A stretch of 64,000 bases of DNA from Ignelater luminosus (lineage: Eukaryota > Arthropoda > Insecta > Coleoptera > Elateridae): positions 5,976-69,975 of the forward strand of contig VTPC01091253.1 in assembly GCA_011009095.1 (NCBI GenBank), given 5' to 3'. The notes beneath the pieces are model-generated. The model did not search any database and had not been told where the DNA came from. It was given only the letters and a program-made list of their open reading frames with translations. The position numbers were made by a program, and so were the translations under genes. This document shows, in pieces, positions 1 to 14,100 of this stretch. Within the stretch, counting starts at the first letter, position 1. Each line of letters opens with the position of its first letter.

Positions 1-1963
1 TGCCTGTCACCAGGGGAATACATTTTTTTAAAAACAACACTTAAATGGATTTATGAGTGTTGAAAACAAATACGATAGTGCAACATTTTAGATAACAGTG
101 AAAAGTGTACCTACATTTTTATCTGTTAAGTTTTCATATAGCCATTTTGTTAGAATGAAGTTATTGCTTTCAATTTCAGTCGCTTAGTCTTTTGTCACTT
201 AGTTAAGTGGATATACCAAAATTATTGTTTTTCACAACAACATAAATGTTAGAGAATTTATAGATATGCAAAGATGGAGATGAATAAATTTGGTATATGA
301 AAATTTAACTAAAATTGTCGACACTTTATGTAAATATAATTTAGTTTCTTAATTTATTTATAAAGCAGCCCACTACTAAATGCAACAATGCGTAAAAGCA
401 GTGGGGAAGAATTCATAGTTTGTTCTTGTTGGCAACTGTTTATTTTCATCATTAAGATCAAAATAAGCAAAGAATCGCTGAACGAGAAACTAAATCAGTT
501 TAGAACTTTCTTTCGGTAAGTAATTATTTTAGGCATAATCCATTTTTTCATTTTTTATTATGTTGGGTATTTTTCTTTTAATTATGGATGGATTCCTAGA
601 TTGTCTATTTTTCATTTTTTTTTATGTTGCTTTGTCTTCCTACTTTATATTTTTTAATTCATTGGCTTAAGTAACCAACAGTCTTCTATTCTTTCAATAC
701 CCTTTACTCTCAATCTTAATTTCTTTTATATCTTCTAGGATTCCTTTGATTAAAGATTTTTTTTAGTTGATGCGTTATATTATAATTTATAAATATCTTA
801 TGATTCTCGCCCCACGTTGCGAGCACCATACAAATATTATGTAGTGATATCAGGCCCACGCAGTGGGCGGCATATTAATATGTTATTGTTTTAGCCTTGA
901 TCAAGCTTTTAATGGTTTCATTTGTCTTTGTCTATGTTTAGGTTCATCTCTCCACCTTCTTATTCTCTTTTTCTCAATTCTTTTTTATTTTGTATTGCAT
1001 GTTTCTAAATGACGAATTTGTTTAACTCAAAAACCACTTAATTGGTTGGTAAGTTAAAAAGTATTTGCTTTACTTCTTGAGTAAATATAGGAATATAAAC
1101 ATATGCTGTGTATATTGCTCTATTTAAGTCGGTTCCAAGTCATATTTTTCCAAGAATTTAGATATTAATGACTAAAATAAACAATTACCACTTATAACAA
1201 TTAATAACATAACCTACATCATACGTATATTAATAGTGGGACACATTACTTGGAGTTCTAAAGTTTTATCAAAGGCAGAAGTGATGATGCAATTGGAAAT
1301 TTTCGATAAACCTTACCAAAAATTATCCAAAACATCACAGTACTATTTATCTTCAATTTTTTTTTCAGAAAAACAGACTTAAGTGCAATTCTTTCTTTTT
1401 TTTTAATTCTCTTGTTAATTTACACAGGTTCATAAGACGCTTATTACTTTGATAATTTCTCTCTTTTAGATTCTTTTAATGTAATGCTTATTATATTGCA
1501 AACAAGCGATGACTAGATGGCACTTGAGGCCATGAACTGGCAGTGTTCGCACAGTATGTTCATGTAATTTCACTTTTTAAAATCACATTCGATCAACTTC
1601 CCAACAACATATTCTTCGAAGACAACAGTTGCACATGCCATTACTACCTTAATTTACATGCACCATTATTCGTTCGTTTTACATACCACATTCTAGACTA
1701 ATGCTTAGCATAGCTAAAATAATTTCGGATATCTTTAATTATCTACATGTCACAATATTCTCTTTTTTTCATTTTACATAAACTAAAATCAAAATATCAA
1801 ATCAATATCATTATAACAACAATTTTGTCTAGATTCTCCAACGGTAACTATTATATCTCTTTATTTCAATCATGGAATTAAAATAAAAGCGATCAATCAT
1901 TGTAAAAAAAGGTAAAAATTTTCTTCTAAATTTTTGATTCTTTATGTTAATGTGAATTAAATT
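1..1963. other. Non-coding, 3' flank of the Ly6 gene
   Basis: AT-rich with poly-T and poly-A runs and no supportable gene. The only structure seen is a pair of GC-rich stem-loops at about 787-876, one of which looks like a retroelement primer-binding site on the minus strand. Confidence 0.5.
787..876 (-). repeat. Two GC-rich hairpins; possible LTR-element primer-binding site
   Basis: On the minus strand the stretch TGGTGCTCGCAACGTGGGGC (about 793-812) has the form of an LTR-retrotransposon primer-binding site, starting TGG and complementary to a tRNA 3' end. A second stem, CCCAC-GCA-GTGGG, lies about 40 bp away. No LTR pair, gag or pol was recognised, so this is a weak call. Confidence 0.25.
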
Positions 1964-2184
1964 TTATTCTATGTGTAGAAATTTAATAACAATAACTAGC
2001 AACGCTGCAACTGTTACAGATATGGAAGGATAAGTTCCAGGATGGCCGATGTTGCAGTAAGACTTGGTACAAGCGCAATATGTTACGTGAACTTCGTGTG
2101 TTCCGGTCCTCTTTACGCATTCGTTTCCGTGACGCTTGTCTGGAATGTATCCACATCCGCGGATAACTCTCGTTTTTCCTTGAA
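1964..2184 (-). CDS. Ly6 gene, exon 3 (C-terminal half and GPI signal)
   Basis: The acceptor TTTGTTTCAG is followed by 2 bases that complete a valine codon, then 72 codons and TAA. Key residues: GCGYIPD, NECVKRTG, YCACTKSYCN, then a hydrophobic tail ending IVIKFLHIE. Another frame across this stretch is also open but lacks the cysteine pattern. Confidence 0.85.
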
Positions 2185-5100
2185 CTGAAACAAATACGTA
2201 ACATTAATTAATCTGTACGAAAAAAAATCAAAAAGACAATACAGAGTTGAATATCAATCATGAAATTACGCACATAAATTAAATTAAACAATTTGCGTCA
2301 TAAAACGGAAGGAGGCTGGGGTGAGTGAATCAACATTTGGGGTACTTAGAAAGGATAATGGAGAAAGGAAAAATTCTCAGAAGCAAAGATTCAAAGAAAC
2401 AAAACCTGTCAGATGCCAAAAGATTTTTTAAAAGAAACAAGCTGGAAACTGCACTAGAGGAATCCTTTCAAATGTTTCCAGAAGAGTAAAAAGGTACTAT
2501 TCAGATAATACTTGAATTCGCCACATAGTTTCGTTTACTGTCCAATTGAAGGAGGTAATTTGTTCAAATAAAAACATTTGTTTATAATTAAAGAGTACAG
2601 TTATAAAGAAATGGGTACCCTGGGCAGATTGATGACGGAGAAAAACATTCCAGATCCAGGTAAAAATCATGATTTGAGTTGCTGACACCAGGACACAAAT
2701 TCTCTTTATGACTGAAGGGGTTTACAGCCTATACCGGTCACTGTTGCTTTGCAGCCGAAACAATCATGTTTTCATTCATTCATTCTTATTGAAATAGTCG
2801 GCAAGGAATATAGTTAGAAAAAAAAACCAGAGAATATGTTATTGTTATTGTATCAGCGTAGTATCTCTCATGTGAAGATGTTCCTTCGTCCTTGGTGATA
2901 AAAATAGCAAAGGAGACATGAACAAACTAAACTGATCAAGGCAAAGAATCCTTTGGGAACATTTGGTAAGGTTGCGAACTTAGAAAGTGTTATCAAGTAT
3001 TGTCAAAATTTAAAGGCTGTATGAGAACAAAACAAAACAACGAGAAAACAACCGACCAAATCTGTATAAATTCAGAGAGTTATCAAGCTCTTCCGAATAT
3101 CGCACACAGTTAAGATAGGTAATAAATACTTTTGACCCAAGTCTGGATAAAATTCTTCCATTAGTACAATAACAGGAACTGAATAAAGTAGAAGTCAAAA
3201 TAGGTAGCACTGTTACATCAATATCAGTATGATTACTAAGTAGGAAAAAAATTTTCTTGATGACTCTTTCCAACTTTAAAGGGAAACTTGACAATATATT
3301 CTTGGATCAACTGCAATTCTGTGGGTGAAGGTAGAATACTAATCCTCATCATTCTCAAAGTTCTATAGGAATGCCTTCAGTGACAGCGATCGTAACGGAG
3401 GATAGTCTCATGCCTTCAACACGAGCTTACAATAAACTCCAGTAAAATAGTGTTAATGATCTGGAACTGTATTATTTGAAACCCAAAGTGACTTTCAAGT
3501 TTCAAACCACATCACGTACTAAATTTACAACCCAAAAGGAATTAAAGATTACAAAGACAAAAATTAACTTGTATGGATTCGACATGATACTATGCCAGCG
3601 AGGGGACGTTTCAAAGTTTTCCTTCACTATACTTATAATTAGTATCAGGACGGGACTGCATACGGACACACTGAGGCATTCTGTCGTTTAGTAGAAACAA
3701 AAAATCATTGTCGACGAGATTAGGAAGTCCTTGAATGTTTCATTTATAAAAAAGAAAAAGCTAAAGATAAAGCAAACAAAGAGTATGCCTTGTAGCCTTC
3801 AAGAATCCAAATCAAAAGTGGAAGCTGGAAACATCAGAGCACAAAAGCTCATTAAACCTGAACTAGAACACAAAATACAAACAAATGGTTAAAGCCTGAA
3901 TTCAGATCAGAGCAAACGACATACCTACACATCGTTACAGGTTATTAAATTTTATTTTTTATACATCTTCTATCTATCTATCTATCTTATTATTATTTTA
4001 TTTTATTTTATATAAATAAAAATGAATCGCAAAAATGTATGAAGGCGTATCACTTCACAACGACTGAACCAAATTGGATAATTCTTTTTTTGTTGTGTTT
4101 GTTATTATCAGGAGAAGGTTTGTATAAAAGAAAATTTCCAAAAAATGTACGGAAAGACGTAAAAAAACATTTTTTCTCTTATACGTCATTTCGAGTGGTT
4201 CCCAAAGTATACAATAGATGGCGCCGCCGGCAGGGTGGCGAAAGTGTCGAAGTGTATGTAAGGAAGTTTTTGTACTGTCCAAATGGAAAAACTAAAAATG
4301 TGGTTTATTACAAAGCTTTACAATAAAGTATATAAATTCTTAAGATTTTTCTTTTATTTTAATCGTAATTTAATTTCGAAATGGAAAATTGTCTTATTTT
4401 TTTCATTAGGTACTCCACCAGTGCGAAGCCGGGGCGGGCAGCTAGTAATATAAAAGAGTAGTAATTTACTGTATTATTAAAGATTTTTAATTGTAGATTA
4501 GATTAAATTAAGATCAGGTTAGACTAACTAAATTAGAGCAATTTAACTTAGGTTAGTTTGGTTAAGTTTCAGTTAGGTTAGATTAGTTAAGTTAATTTTA
4601 CTTGTTCATCTTTTTAAATTATATCTTGTTTCTATCTTTCTGTGTTTCAACAAATTTTTGTATTTCCACAAGGTGAATGCTATTTTTATATTGAGCTCAT
4701 TGACTTATTGTGTTAAATCTTAGGTTATCTAATTCACAAAAATTTTATTAAAAACCAAACTTCATTATTCTTTTTCTGTTCTAATAATTAAATAAATCCG
4801 TTGTCTCAATCTTTACAATATTTGATTGCACATTTTTTAATTTATTATTACTATTATTAACTGAAAATAAGTAAATTGCTTCTAATTCTAGATAAATCTG
4901 GATTTACAGCATTCACAATGATTGTCTCTCCAATATTGCAATGCAAGCGACGAATAGAAGATTTTGCTGTGATTCAATCAAGTACCTACTTTTCAATAAC
5001 ATTTTTGTTCATTGCTTTCATTAGCAATTAATTTGCTTTTATGTAACTGTGTAGCCACATTTTGGTAGTTAAGCTTGAAAGAAATAGTTGTATGGAATAA

Positions 5101-8100
5101 CTATATTCTCATTAACTGCTACCTTCAAAAAGGAAGGTGAGGTAATCCTTTGCATATTTACCGCAATGTGACTTTTGTATAAGTTGTAGCTAGGTATACT
5201 TAGTGATTATTCGTTGATTCTACTTAACACTAATATATTTTTGTATTCTTTTTTTTGTTTGCTCTGATTGTTATTTTAACAATAAACAATTGCTAAATGA
5301 AAGGGTCAGCAATAAAAAGTTAATGCATTTATTGTTACTGTCATAGTTGGCCATTTTTGATTGATATAGTATTTTCAATTTGCTTGTTGATAATCCATCA
5401 GTATTCAGGTTCCATATTTGCCCAATTTCTTGTGCTTTCAATTTATAACTTCTCTGCTTGGTATTATTCAATTAACTCGAAAAAATACGATAACAGAAGC
5501 AGCAGCTATTGCAAAAGATGTAAATTCAGTTATAAATATCCTCGAGCTTGTCATTACTATTGGCATCCTTGTCTTCTCATTTTTCTTTGCTTGTCCCCAC
5601 TGGATTTTCGTTTCCCTTTGTGCAGGAAGTCCGTTTCAAGCTTCATTAGGATGAAAGGATGCGACTGACAGCCTAAGTATTTTTTCGCGTTTATTTTAAA
5701 ATTAAAAATTAATAAATTTCTCTTGACACGTCATTAAATAGCATTTGTTACCACTTTATAGGTACTTTCTTTTTTCCCGAAAATAGCACAATATCAAAAA
5801 ACCATAATTTGGAGAAAACCCAAAATAAATTTTATACAAATTGGTTGTTAAGATAAAAATAGCGGGTAAATTACGCTATTTGAAAACGAGCAAGAACACC
5901 CTTTTTAGTCATCATCACAAGGCGGGTTCGTTTGCGTTAATGAGAACAAACCGGCACGTGGTATAGATTGCGGAAAATACTCACCTAACGTGCACACGTT
6001 TTATTCCCTGCAGAGAATATATTGATTACGGGCGTCCAGCCAAGTGGGCAACGAAAAACAATTCTATGTAAGTAGTTACGACATTGAAAGGAGGAAGATA
6101 TTTAAAAATTAAATTTTTATTTACAAAAATCAACTATAGTTACCTTTTTGCACTATCTTTCTACAAAGTGCTGGTTTTATGGTGCTGTTCAAATGTTCGG
6201 GCGGATCTTTTAAATTACAATCAACATGTCCTAGTGTATACGGATCGAATGGATCCGCACATCTGGCGTCATATAATGAATTACACTCGTAGCATATGAG
6301 TTTTTCTGGTTTCTTTTCTTCTTGCTTTTGCCATTTTGTACCAGCGTCACCTGAAAAATAAACAAGTTCTCGTTAGTAATTTATCAAAAAACGTCAGAAA
6401 CTTTGTGCTTGAAGTAAACATCAGGGATGTTAATAATAATAATTAACCTTCGCGTTTTACTGTCTTGATCACAAACAAACAGCTGATGCAAAGCTTTTAT
6501 GAAAGTATATCAAGGCGGCGGCGGTGGAAACAATTGCTGTTGACAGTGACAATAACGTTTTGTTTGCGTTTGTAGTAATGGCATACTTGTTTGTGGTTTC
6601 TAAATGTGAGGATAACATTCAGATTATAATCTTCATGGATGTAATCCTTCTTGGTTATAAACAGGGGAGAATCAAAACACTGCCTATTGTCTGTTGTCAA
6701 ACACATTTTACATTTTATAATCAAAACTGGTTTTTAAATGTTATAATTAAATCCTTTCTATTTAATCGTGAAGAATAAACAAACGCCCCGATAATTGTAC
6801 AATTCAATTCTCTGGGGCGAAACAGCTTCGAAGCGGGAAGATTTCTGTATCAGCGTGCACCGAATAAAATTAATTAAAAGAAAACTAAAATCTCGTAATA
6901 TTGAGATTAGTAAGAGAAATTCGACATCTAGTGGTGCCTTTATTAACTGCATTCATCCCTAGTGAGAATATTGACTAGAATACCTTTAAATTTAAAATGT
7001 AAATGGTGCAGGGGTTAAATCTAACAAGGGCCTTTGAAAGTGGAGAAAGGTCATGAAAAGGTCTTCCGGAACATTTTCAATTAAATCGATATTAAACAGC
7101 TTTTGTGAATCTGAGACTGTTTTTATATGAGATTTTTGTGTATTTAGAACTTACGTGAAAATCATACTGGTAAACAGCTTCTAAGAGTAATTACGTAACA
7201 GAAGAAGCATCCAGATTTCACACTGGCGAAAAGTCTTTGGTAGTGACAATGCTTAGTAGTGTTAATGTATTGTTAAGCAATTTCTAACTGTCCAATCACA
7301 GTTTACGTTTTTCCTAGTTACAGAAAAGCTTCCCGTTTTCAATTTCTCATTCGACATTCAAGAAAAGTCTTTTGGCATAGTTTTTAGTTTTTGGAAATTT
7401 AAGTTGTAGGAAGCCTATTAGACTAGTTTATAGCCCTCATATAGGCATTACTATATTCCGCACATATACAATGCACAAAATTTGTGGAAAAACAAAACAA
7501 ACCTTCAATACAAAATGGCTATGGAGCAGTTTGTTTACGATTAATCTAATGTCAGTCTCCTTCCGCCTGTGTGTTTTTTATCAACACGCCTGATATATTC
7601 CCGAGGTAAATCTGAAGGTAAATAGTTTAGAAATTAATATACTAAAGTATCGATCTTGATTTTCACCGTCAACACCAAGTGCAGATGTTTTAAAAACTCT
7701 CTTGAACGTACTACGCCCCATGCGCTGGTGTCCCACAAGGATCGATCCTACTGCCACTACTGTTTATTTTCTTTCGTCACGGTATCTCGAACTCTTTAAA
7801 ACATATTTATTACTCTGCTACAAACTTGTAAACGATACCACCCTTAGAAAGTTATCGCCTGCAGATCTGGAGAATCAAGCCCGACTCTAACAAGATCTAT
7901 TTAGACACTCGTCTTGCCAAAGGAAACCTTTTTAAAACCCAAGTTTGCTTGGAACTTTAGGTAACCGTCTTCAGTTCTCTTCTAATCACCTTTTCAAAAA
8001 ACTCAAGCAAAATCACACCAACAAAATCTTCATTCGCTGGGCTGTGACATTCAGGCTTGTAGAACTAGGAAACGAGAGCGCCGGTTGTTACAGAATACTG

Positions 8101-11100
8101 GTTGCTATAAACATCAAGCTCAGATTCATGCGTAGAAGCTTCGCTTGATAGATATCATTCTACTCGTACACACTTCCTTAAATCTTACCTTACATAACCA
8201 TCAATATTTCTGAACCTCTGTGTTTCTTGATAATCCAACACCTCCTCCATCCCAGTAATGTTTTTGTTTAGTTTTGCGTATAGAAATGCCATCCTGCTAC
8301 GCTGCAGTACACTCATGGTAAGAGCAAAAGTAATTTTTGGCGGAAATCGTGTTGGTTCCTTCTGAGTCTCTTCGGCCGATGTGATAGAAATTTGGTGGAC
8401 ATGCATACGTAGGTGTAACTGGTGTGCTATCTTTAGTGCCGTCCAAATAGTGGTGGTAGACGTGGTTGTTGAGAAGATTGAGTGAATTGAATGCCGGTGT
8501 CCTGTTGATCCTGGTACATGTGATGTTACAAGGTTCCACTTTAAACGCACGTGCGGTAGTAATAGCAAAATGTGGCAGTAGTTGAAAGAGATTTCGTAAC
8601 TCTGCGTAGCGGAAGTGTTCGGAAAGTAGGATCCCAGAAGAAGAAGGTAAGAAGCACAATAGTCCCAATCTTCTTCAGAACAAAGACACATGTCGGGTGA
8701 CTAAACTCCGAAAACGTAGAGTGAACCCGAATTGCAGAAGGAAGGCCACTGTCTACGTTTACACACTTTCTGGCATCACGCGGAACCTAGCGCTGCCTGA
8801 GATTCAAACAAAAGATGAAGCCGTTGATCTCTGTGGGCATACTAACTGAGACCTTCGACAACTTATGGACGATCAAATAATGTACAAAACTATAACATAG
8901 TAGCTCACCAGATTAGTAATTTTGGTAAACTTTTTTTTTATTGAAGCTTCTTTTATTAGTATTTTCTGATTTTTTCTTGGTTTTTTGCAGGCTAATGTTC
9001 TCGTGCTACGTTAAGAGCGAATTTATATTAGGTTTCCAAACGTCAGGGATTCACGGTTCAGCCTAAATCCACCACTCATCCTTTTTAAGTAAGGCCATGA
9101 GTCCCAATTAGAGAAGTAACAGCATTGCAAAACCAATTGGAACAAAATTGTAAAAACACCTGGAAGAAGCGTTTGTCGGTCAGTGCATATTCTATTGATT
9201 TACTGGTTTACATGTCTTCTTGAATAATTTTTTTGGCTTGTTCCTATCAATGTTTATCCCAGTGTCTTCCTAAAAATCGATCCATTGCAGAACCAGATAA
9301 AATCACTTAAGGTCAGTAGCTGCAGATTATCGAACCCAAAATTCTTTGCAGGTACAATAATGGTACTTACAGGGTAAAAATCTCAGATTGGTTATTTTTA
9401 TGACCTTTACACTGTTTCTTGCCTTAATGAGTAAAAATTGGAGATCCAGAAAGAGACCTTAAAGGTGCTCATGGTCATCTTCTCTTAGAGTTCTCCTGAG
9501 TTGGGAATCACTAAACTAGTGAACCACATAAAGTCAGCGGTCTAATAACCATCATATACTCCCTTTGATTAGACTCCATGTCTTCGTTCTCAGATTATTT
9601 CTAGATACTTCTTCACAAGTAAAATCAGAAGTTTGCTGATTTAGCTCTGTGTAAACAAACTCTCGTTACAGAAAGTTAAAAAACCACTCCTTCTTGGAAA
9701 GAGTCTTGGTCTACAGATTCTCTAACTGTTGATCTATTGGTCGATCTAGGAATCCGACTCTTACTTTAATGCACCTGGGTGCGCTGTGATTTTTCCACAT
9801 TCCATCTACATCTTCGTATCTATAACACAGAATGCTTTACATCGCCCTATGCAATTTGATAGTTGAACTTCATGCACAGGAGGTGTCTTTGATGACAATA
9901 CCGAAAATCTTCTAATTGTAAGATTGAAACAAAAAATAAAAAATAATTAGAGAACCAAACATTTTGGATCGCCGCATTACTGGAAGGATGCTAGAAGCTT
10001 AAGTTTCCTCTAGAGTCAGGAATAATGAGAGGAAACTGAGAAGGGGCAGACAAGCAAGACTTGTTTGTTCATCAGAAGTGGCAGAGGTAACTAAATAAAG
10101 CAGACAAAATACAAAAGACCTGACCCATATTTTGGCGATAAGGATGGGGTCTATCTCTAATGAAAAGTAGCATAGTCTTTTCTTGTTACTTATAGATTAT
10201 TGCTTTTATGAGATTGTACCTTACCGTTTCCTACTCGATTTGGCACGCAGATCTATATCTTTACACTCTATAGTGCACACACTGTAGCTTAAAGCTTTAC
10301 CCAATGTAGGTGATGGCTTGTTATAACATCGATAGCCCGTAAGATAAAGAAGTTTCATTTTCTTGTACACAGTGCCTTTCTATTTATTTTTGCCTCTTGA
10401 TTGAGGTTTAACCCTAACTGACAAAAAGCACGTTTAAGTTTTTAAGTTTAGATTTGAAAGTACTATGACAAGAATGTGCAGACGGTAAGTTTGATTTTAA
10501 GCGAGAACTTTTTCATGATTTCAGAATCAGTAACGGTTACTCTAATGAGGGCTGTGCCATATCAAAATTAAAATAAATAACTTTTAATTATTTTGTTTTC
10601 TCTGCTTTAATATTGTAAGGTTCTAAATAAAACAAATGAGGTTATAATAAAAACAAACAATTTACATGTACTATATTATTAAATACATATAATTCTAATT
10701 TTTAGGTTAATGTTGTCGTAATAAGCACTCAGTAGAAATAAGGTAAGATTATACAACACCTATTGAAAATTAATTACATCAACCTTTATAAGCTGCTCCA
10801 AACAAAAGGTCCAGATTAAACTCGAGCTTCTTTTGTATGAGATGAAGTATTAGAAGACTGTGAAAAAGGAGCTGTGCCGAGATAAAAGAAATCAATACAT
10901 TATACTGATGAGACGTACCGAACGTAAGAACCTACCTTTCAACTACTAACACACTTTTAATTTCTGAAGTTTTCATTCCCTTTTCGTTTCGCTTATCTTA
11001 CTATATGATCTAATAGCAGGTTTTACACCCGTGATTAAATAAAAACCCTTAAATATAATTTTAAGAATGTTATACTTATAAAAGCAGTTTCGACACTTTT

Positions 11101-14100
11101 TTTTATCAAGAAGGGGAATCTAAATTATAATTTTAAAACTTCAATGTTACTCGAGTTAATATGAAACTGATATGGATCTAAATTAAAATTTAATGACAAA
11201 CGGAACAAACAGCTAGAATGCATTAACAGTAAAAGCGTTAAGGAACGGTAATAAAGCAGCTTGCTTGTTTAATATACTCTAATTGCATTTCTATTGGATA
11301 TTGTTGGAATCACAATAAGACGCTGCTAACAGAATTTACTCGAATGTAGATAATGAATTTGTCAGTATTTAGGTTAGAAAACCAAATGGACTATTTTAAT
11401 GCTTGAATATACTGTACTATAGGATAACTTGCTAGAAAAATTGGAATTTCAATGTTATCTAATCTATTAAGACATTATTGTCTTTCGAAAATGCACAAAC
11501 ATGATATTACCTTGCGACCCATCTTACCTTCAAACTACCAGAAATATTCAAAAATTCTTCTTGACCAAAGTACGCTTTGTTGGTTTACTATCATTTCTCT
11601 ATGAAAAAATTTGTCTGTATAGATCACAAATGTAAGTAGTAAGTAAGTAAGTAAGCTTGATCAGTAATCTCTGCACTCGACTAACTAAGCCGTAATCAAA
11701 CCACATTATGATGAAGTCTAAAAATCAGATGGTCGTCTACTGTGTTGTTGATTGATATCCAGAGCTGCGATTTCGAGCCTCTGCTCTACTAATCCTTTAA
11801 GTTAAGGGAACTGGAGATCGTTCTAGGAACTTTGTTTTTCAGTTTAAGTACTCTGCCCCAAAAAGAGAATAGACAGGGCTATAACCAGTAACAACTTCGG
11901 GTGACGCTTAGGTAAAGATTCAATGAAGCGGAACTAATTGCGACAGGCGCCCTGCAGAGAACCTGCCTTGGCTTGAATTGTTTGAAAGTAATGGTGATGT
12001 TGTAGAAGGAATTGCCTACGCAACTGGATCTTGACTTTGTACATTCTCTTTTTTGGCAGGCTGTACATGTGATTGCTCCCACTTTCAAAGTTCCCGTTAG
12101 ATAGATGGTGATTGCAGCAGTAATTTAAAGTTTGGTTATGCTTCACGTAACTATTGCGACGGACAAATAGATAAAATAGTAGCAAAATAGTAAAAGCGCC
12201 CTTGGTCAGCAAAGATGGTTGGTTGCCTGGTGGACGGTAGCGTGTGTATTACACTGTAACTGTAGTGCTGACAATAGTCAGTTTTTCCCCAAGCCACAAA
12301 CGTCCATGGAGACGCGTGGCGAAAAGGATGTCTCGCCGGATGCCTGTGATTTCCAAACACGGGATTAAATCAGGCTGGAACAGGGAATGAATAACCTCAA
12401 AAAGTCGGACAGAGAAGGCCGACGTCTTTTCATTCCTACACACCATATTGAACTCGGTTTCGGACCACCATCACCAGCTGCATGAGCATCGACTGCAAAT
12501 TCTTTTGGTTTGTTTACTATGACAAAAGTTAGCTATCTGCAAAAAGATTGTAGCAGTTTTAAGCTTTCAGATTTTTTTTAGTTGGCTTAAGGTGAGGCCT
12601 CAAGATCCTTTTCGAATTCTAAAAAANNNNNNNNNNNNNNNNNNNNNNNNNNNNNNNNNNNNNNNNNNNNNNNNNNNNNNNNNNNNNNNNNNNNNNNNNN
12701 NNNNNNNNNNNNNNNNNNNNNNNNNNNNNNNNNNNNNNNNNNNNNNNNNNNNNNNNNNNNNNNNNNNNNNNNNNNNNNNNNNNNNNNNNNNNNNNNNNNN
12801 NNNNNNNNNNNNNNNNNNNNNNNNNNNNNNNNNNNNNNNNNNNNNNNNNNNNNNNNNNNNNNNNNNNNNNNNNNNNNNNNNNNNNNNNNNNNNNNNNNNN
12901 NNNNNNNNNNNNNNNNNNNNNNNNNNNNNNNNNNNNNNNNNNNNNNNNNNNNNNNNNNNNNNNNNNNNNNNNNNNNNNNNNNNNNNNNNNNNNNNNNNNN
13001 NNNNNNNNNNNNNNNNNNNNNNNNNNACAAACTTAAAAGATAAAATTCTAGCTTAGGCCATAAATAAACAAGTATTCATCCAAGCAAATTTTAAATGAAT
13101 GAATACCTTCCTTTGTCTTGTCATATATTCTGTGTACGAAATGTTGATTACTTTAATTCTAAATTTTGCCAGTCGGGGTGATTATCCAACAAATGTAAAA
13201 GGATGTTGCATAATCTCTTGTCTCATAACCGTTTGATTTGGTTTATGGAGCCCTTTGAAACTTCGTAAATGAAAATGGCGACGGCTACGCCCTTGTAGTG
13301 GTCTTAACAACGGAATTCAATCCAGAAGGTAATGAATAAGTAAACAGCAGAAAACGATAGTTTGCGATATGATAAAAGGGAAAAAGAAGACAATCCTATA
13401 TAAATAATCAAGGATTAGACAAAATAAGATGAATGCAAAGACTGATTTACCTGAAATTCCAATTGACGCGGCACAAAGGACGTCTAACTTATAGCGAGAA
13501 CTTGCTTAGAAAGAAAGGGTTAAATGATGCAGCACTCGAAGGGCTTGCAAAGTAACGCATGCGCCGTCATTCTCACATAATACAAATAGGGAGACTGAAT
13601 GGAAATATAATAAGATGCATGGTTTGAATTACTCCTGCTCCTTTGAAGAAGTGCGCAACATGACTAAAATTCTTCTACTAACAAGTGAAAGGAGTACCAT
13701 TTTGCTGTTTTCTTTTCTTTTGCTGCAGATTATATTACGCGTTGTCGTGCACCACCTCGTTCTATCTATCTATTCGATTACGTTGCACTAGGTTTGTTCC
13801 AACATAATTCACAAACTAGTTGCAAACTATTTCTGACTGTTACGAGTTTGCGCAGAGCAAATTTTGGCCGAAAAAACTTCCTCTGCGCAAACTCGTGACA
13901 GTCCGGGATAGTTTGAGATTTATGATGGAACAAGCCTACTGTTACTCATTATGTCGACCATCGCCCCTAAAGAAACACTCAATTCATGTCTGCAGAAAAA
14001 TGAAGACACTAAACGGCTTCCAGTTCATTTTAACTTGCGAAACTACAATGACCAGCGTCGACGTCAAGAGAATCCTCTTAAGTGGACAGAACCTTTATTT

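Noticed and set aside
4039..4326. 95-residue frame
   Set aside because: Lies inside the Helitron-like repeat and matches its non-coding body.
12587..13056. Open frames across the 400-N gap
   Set aside because: Made of N; artefact.
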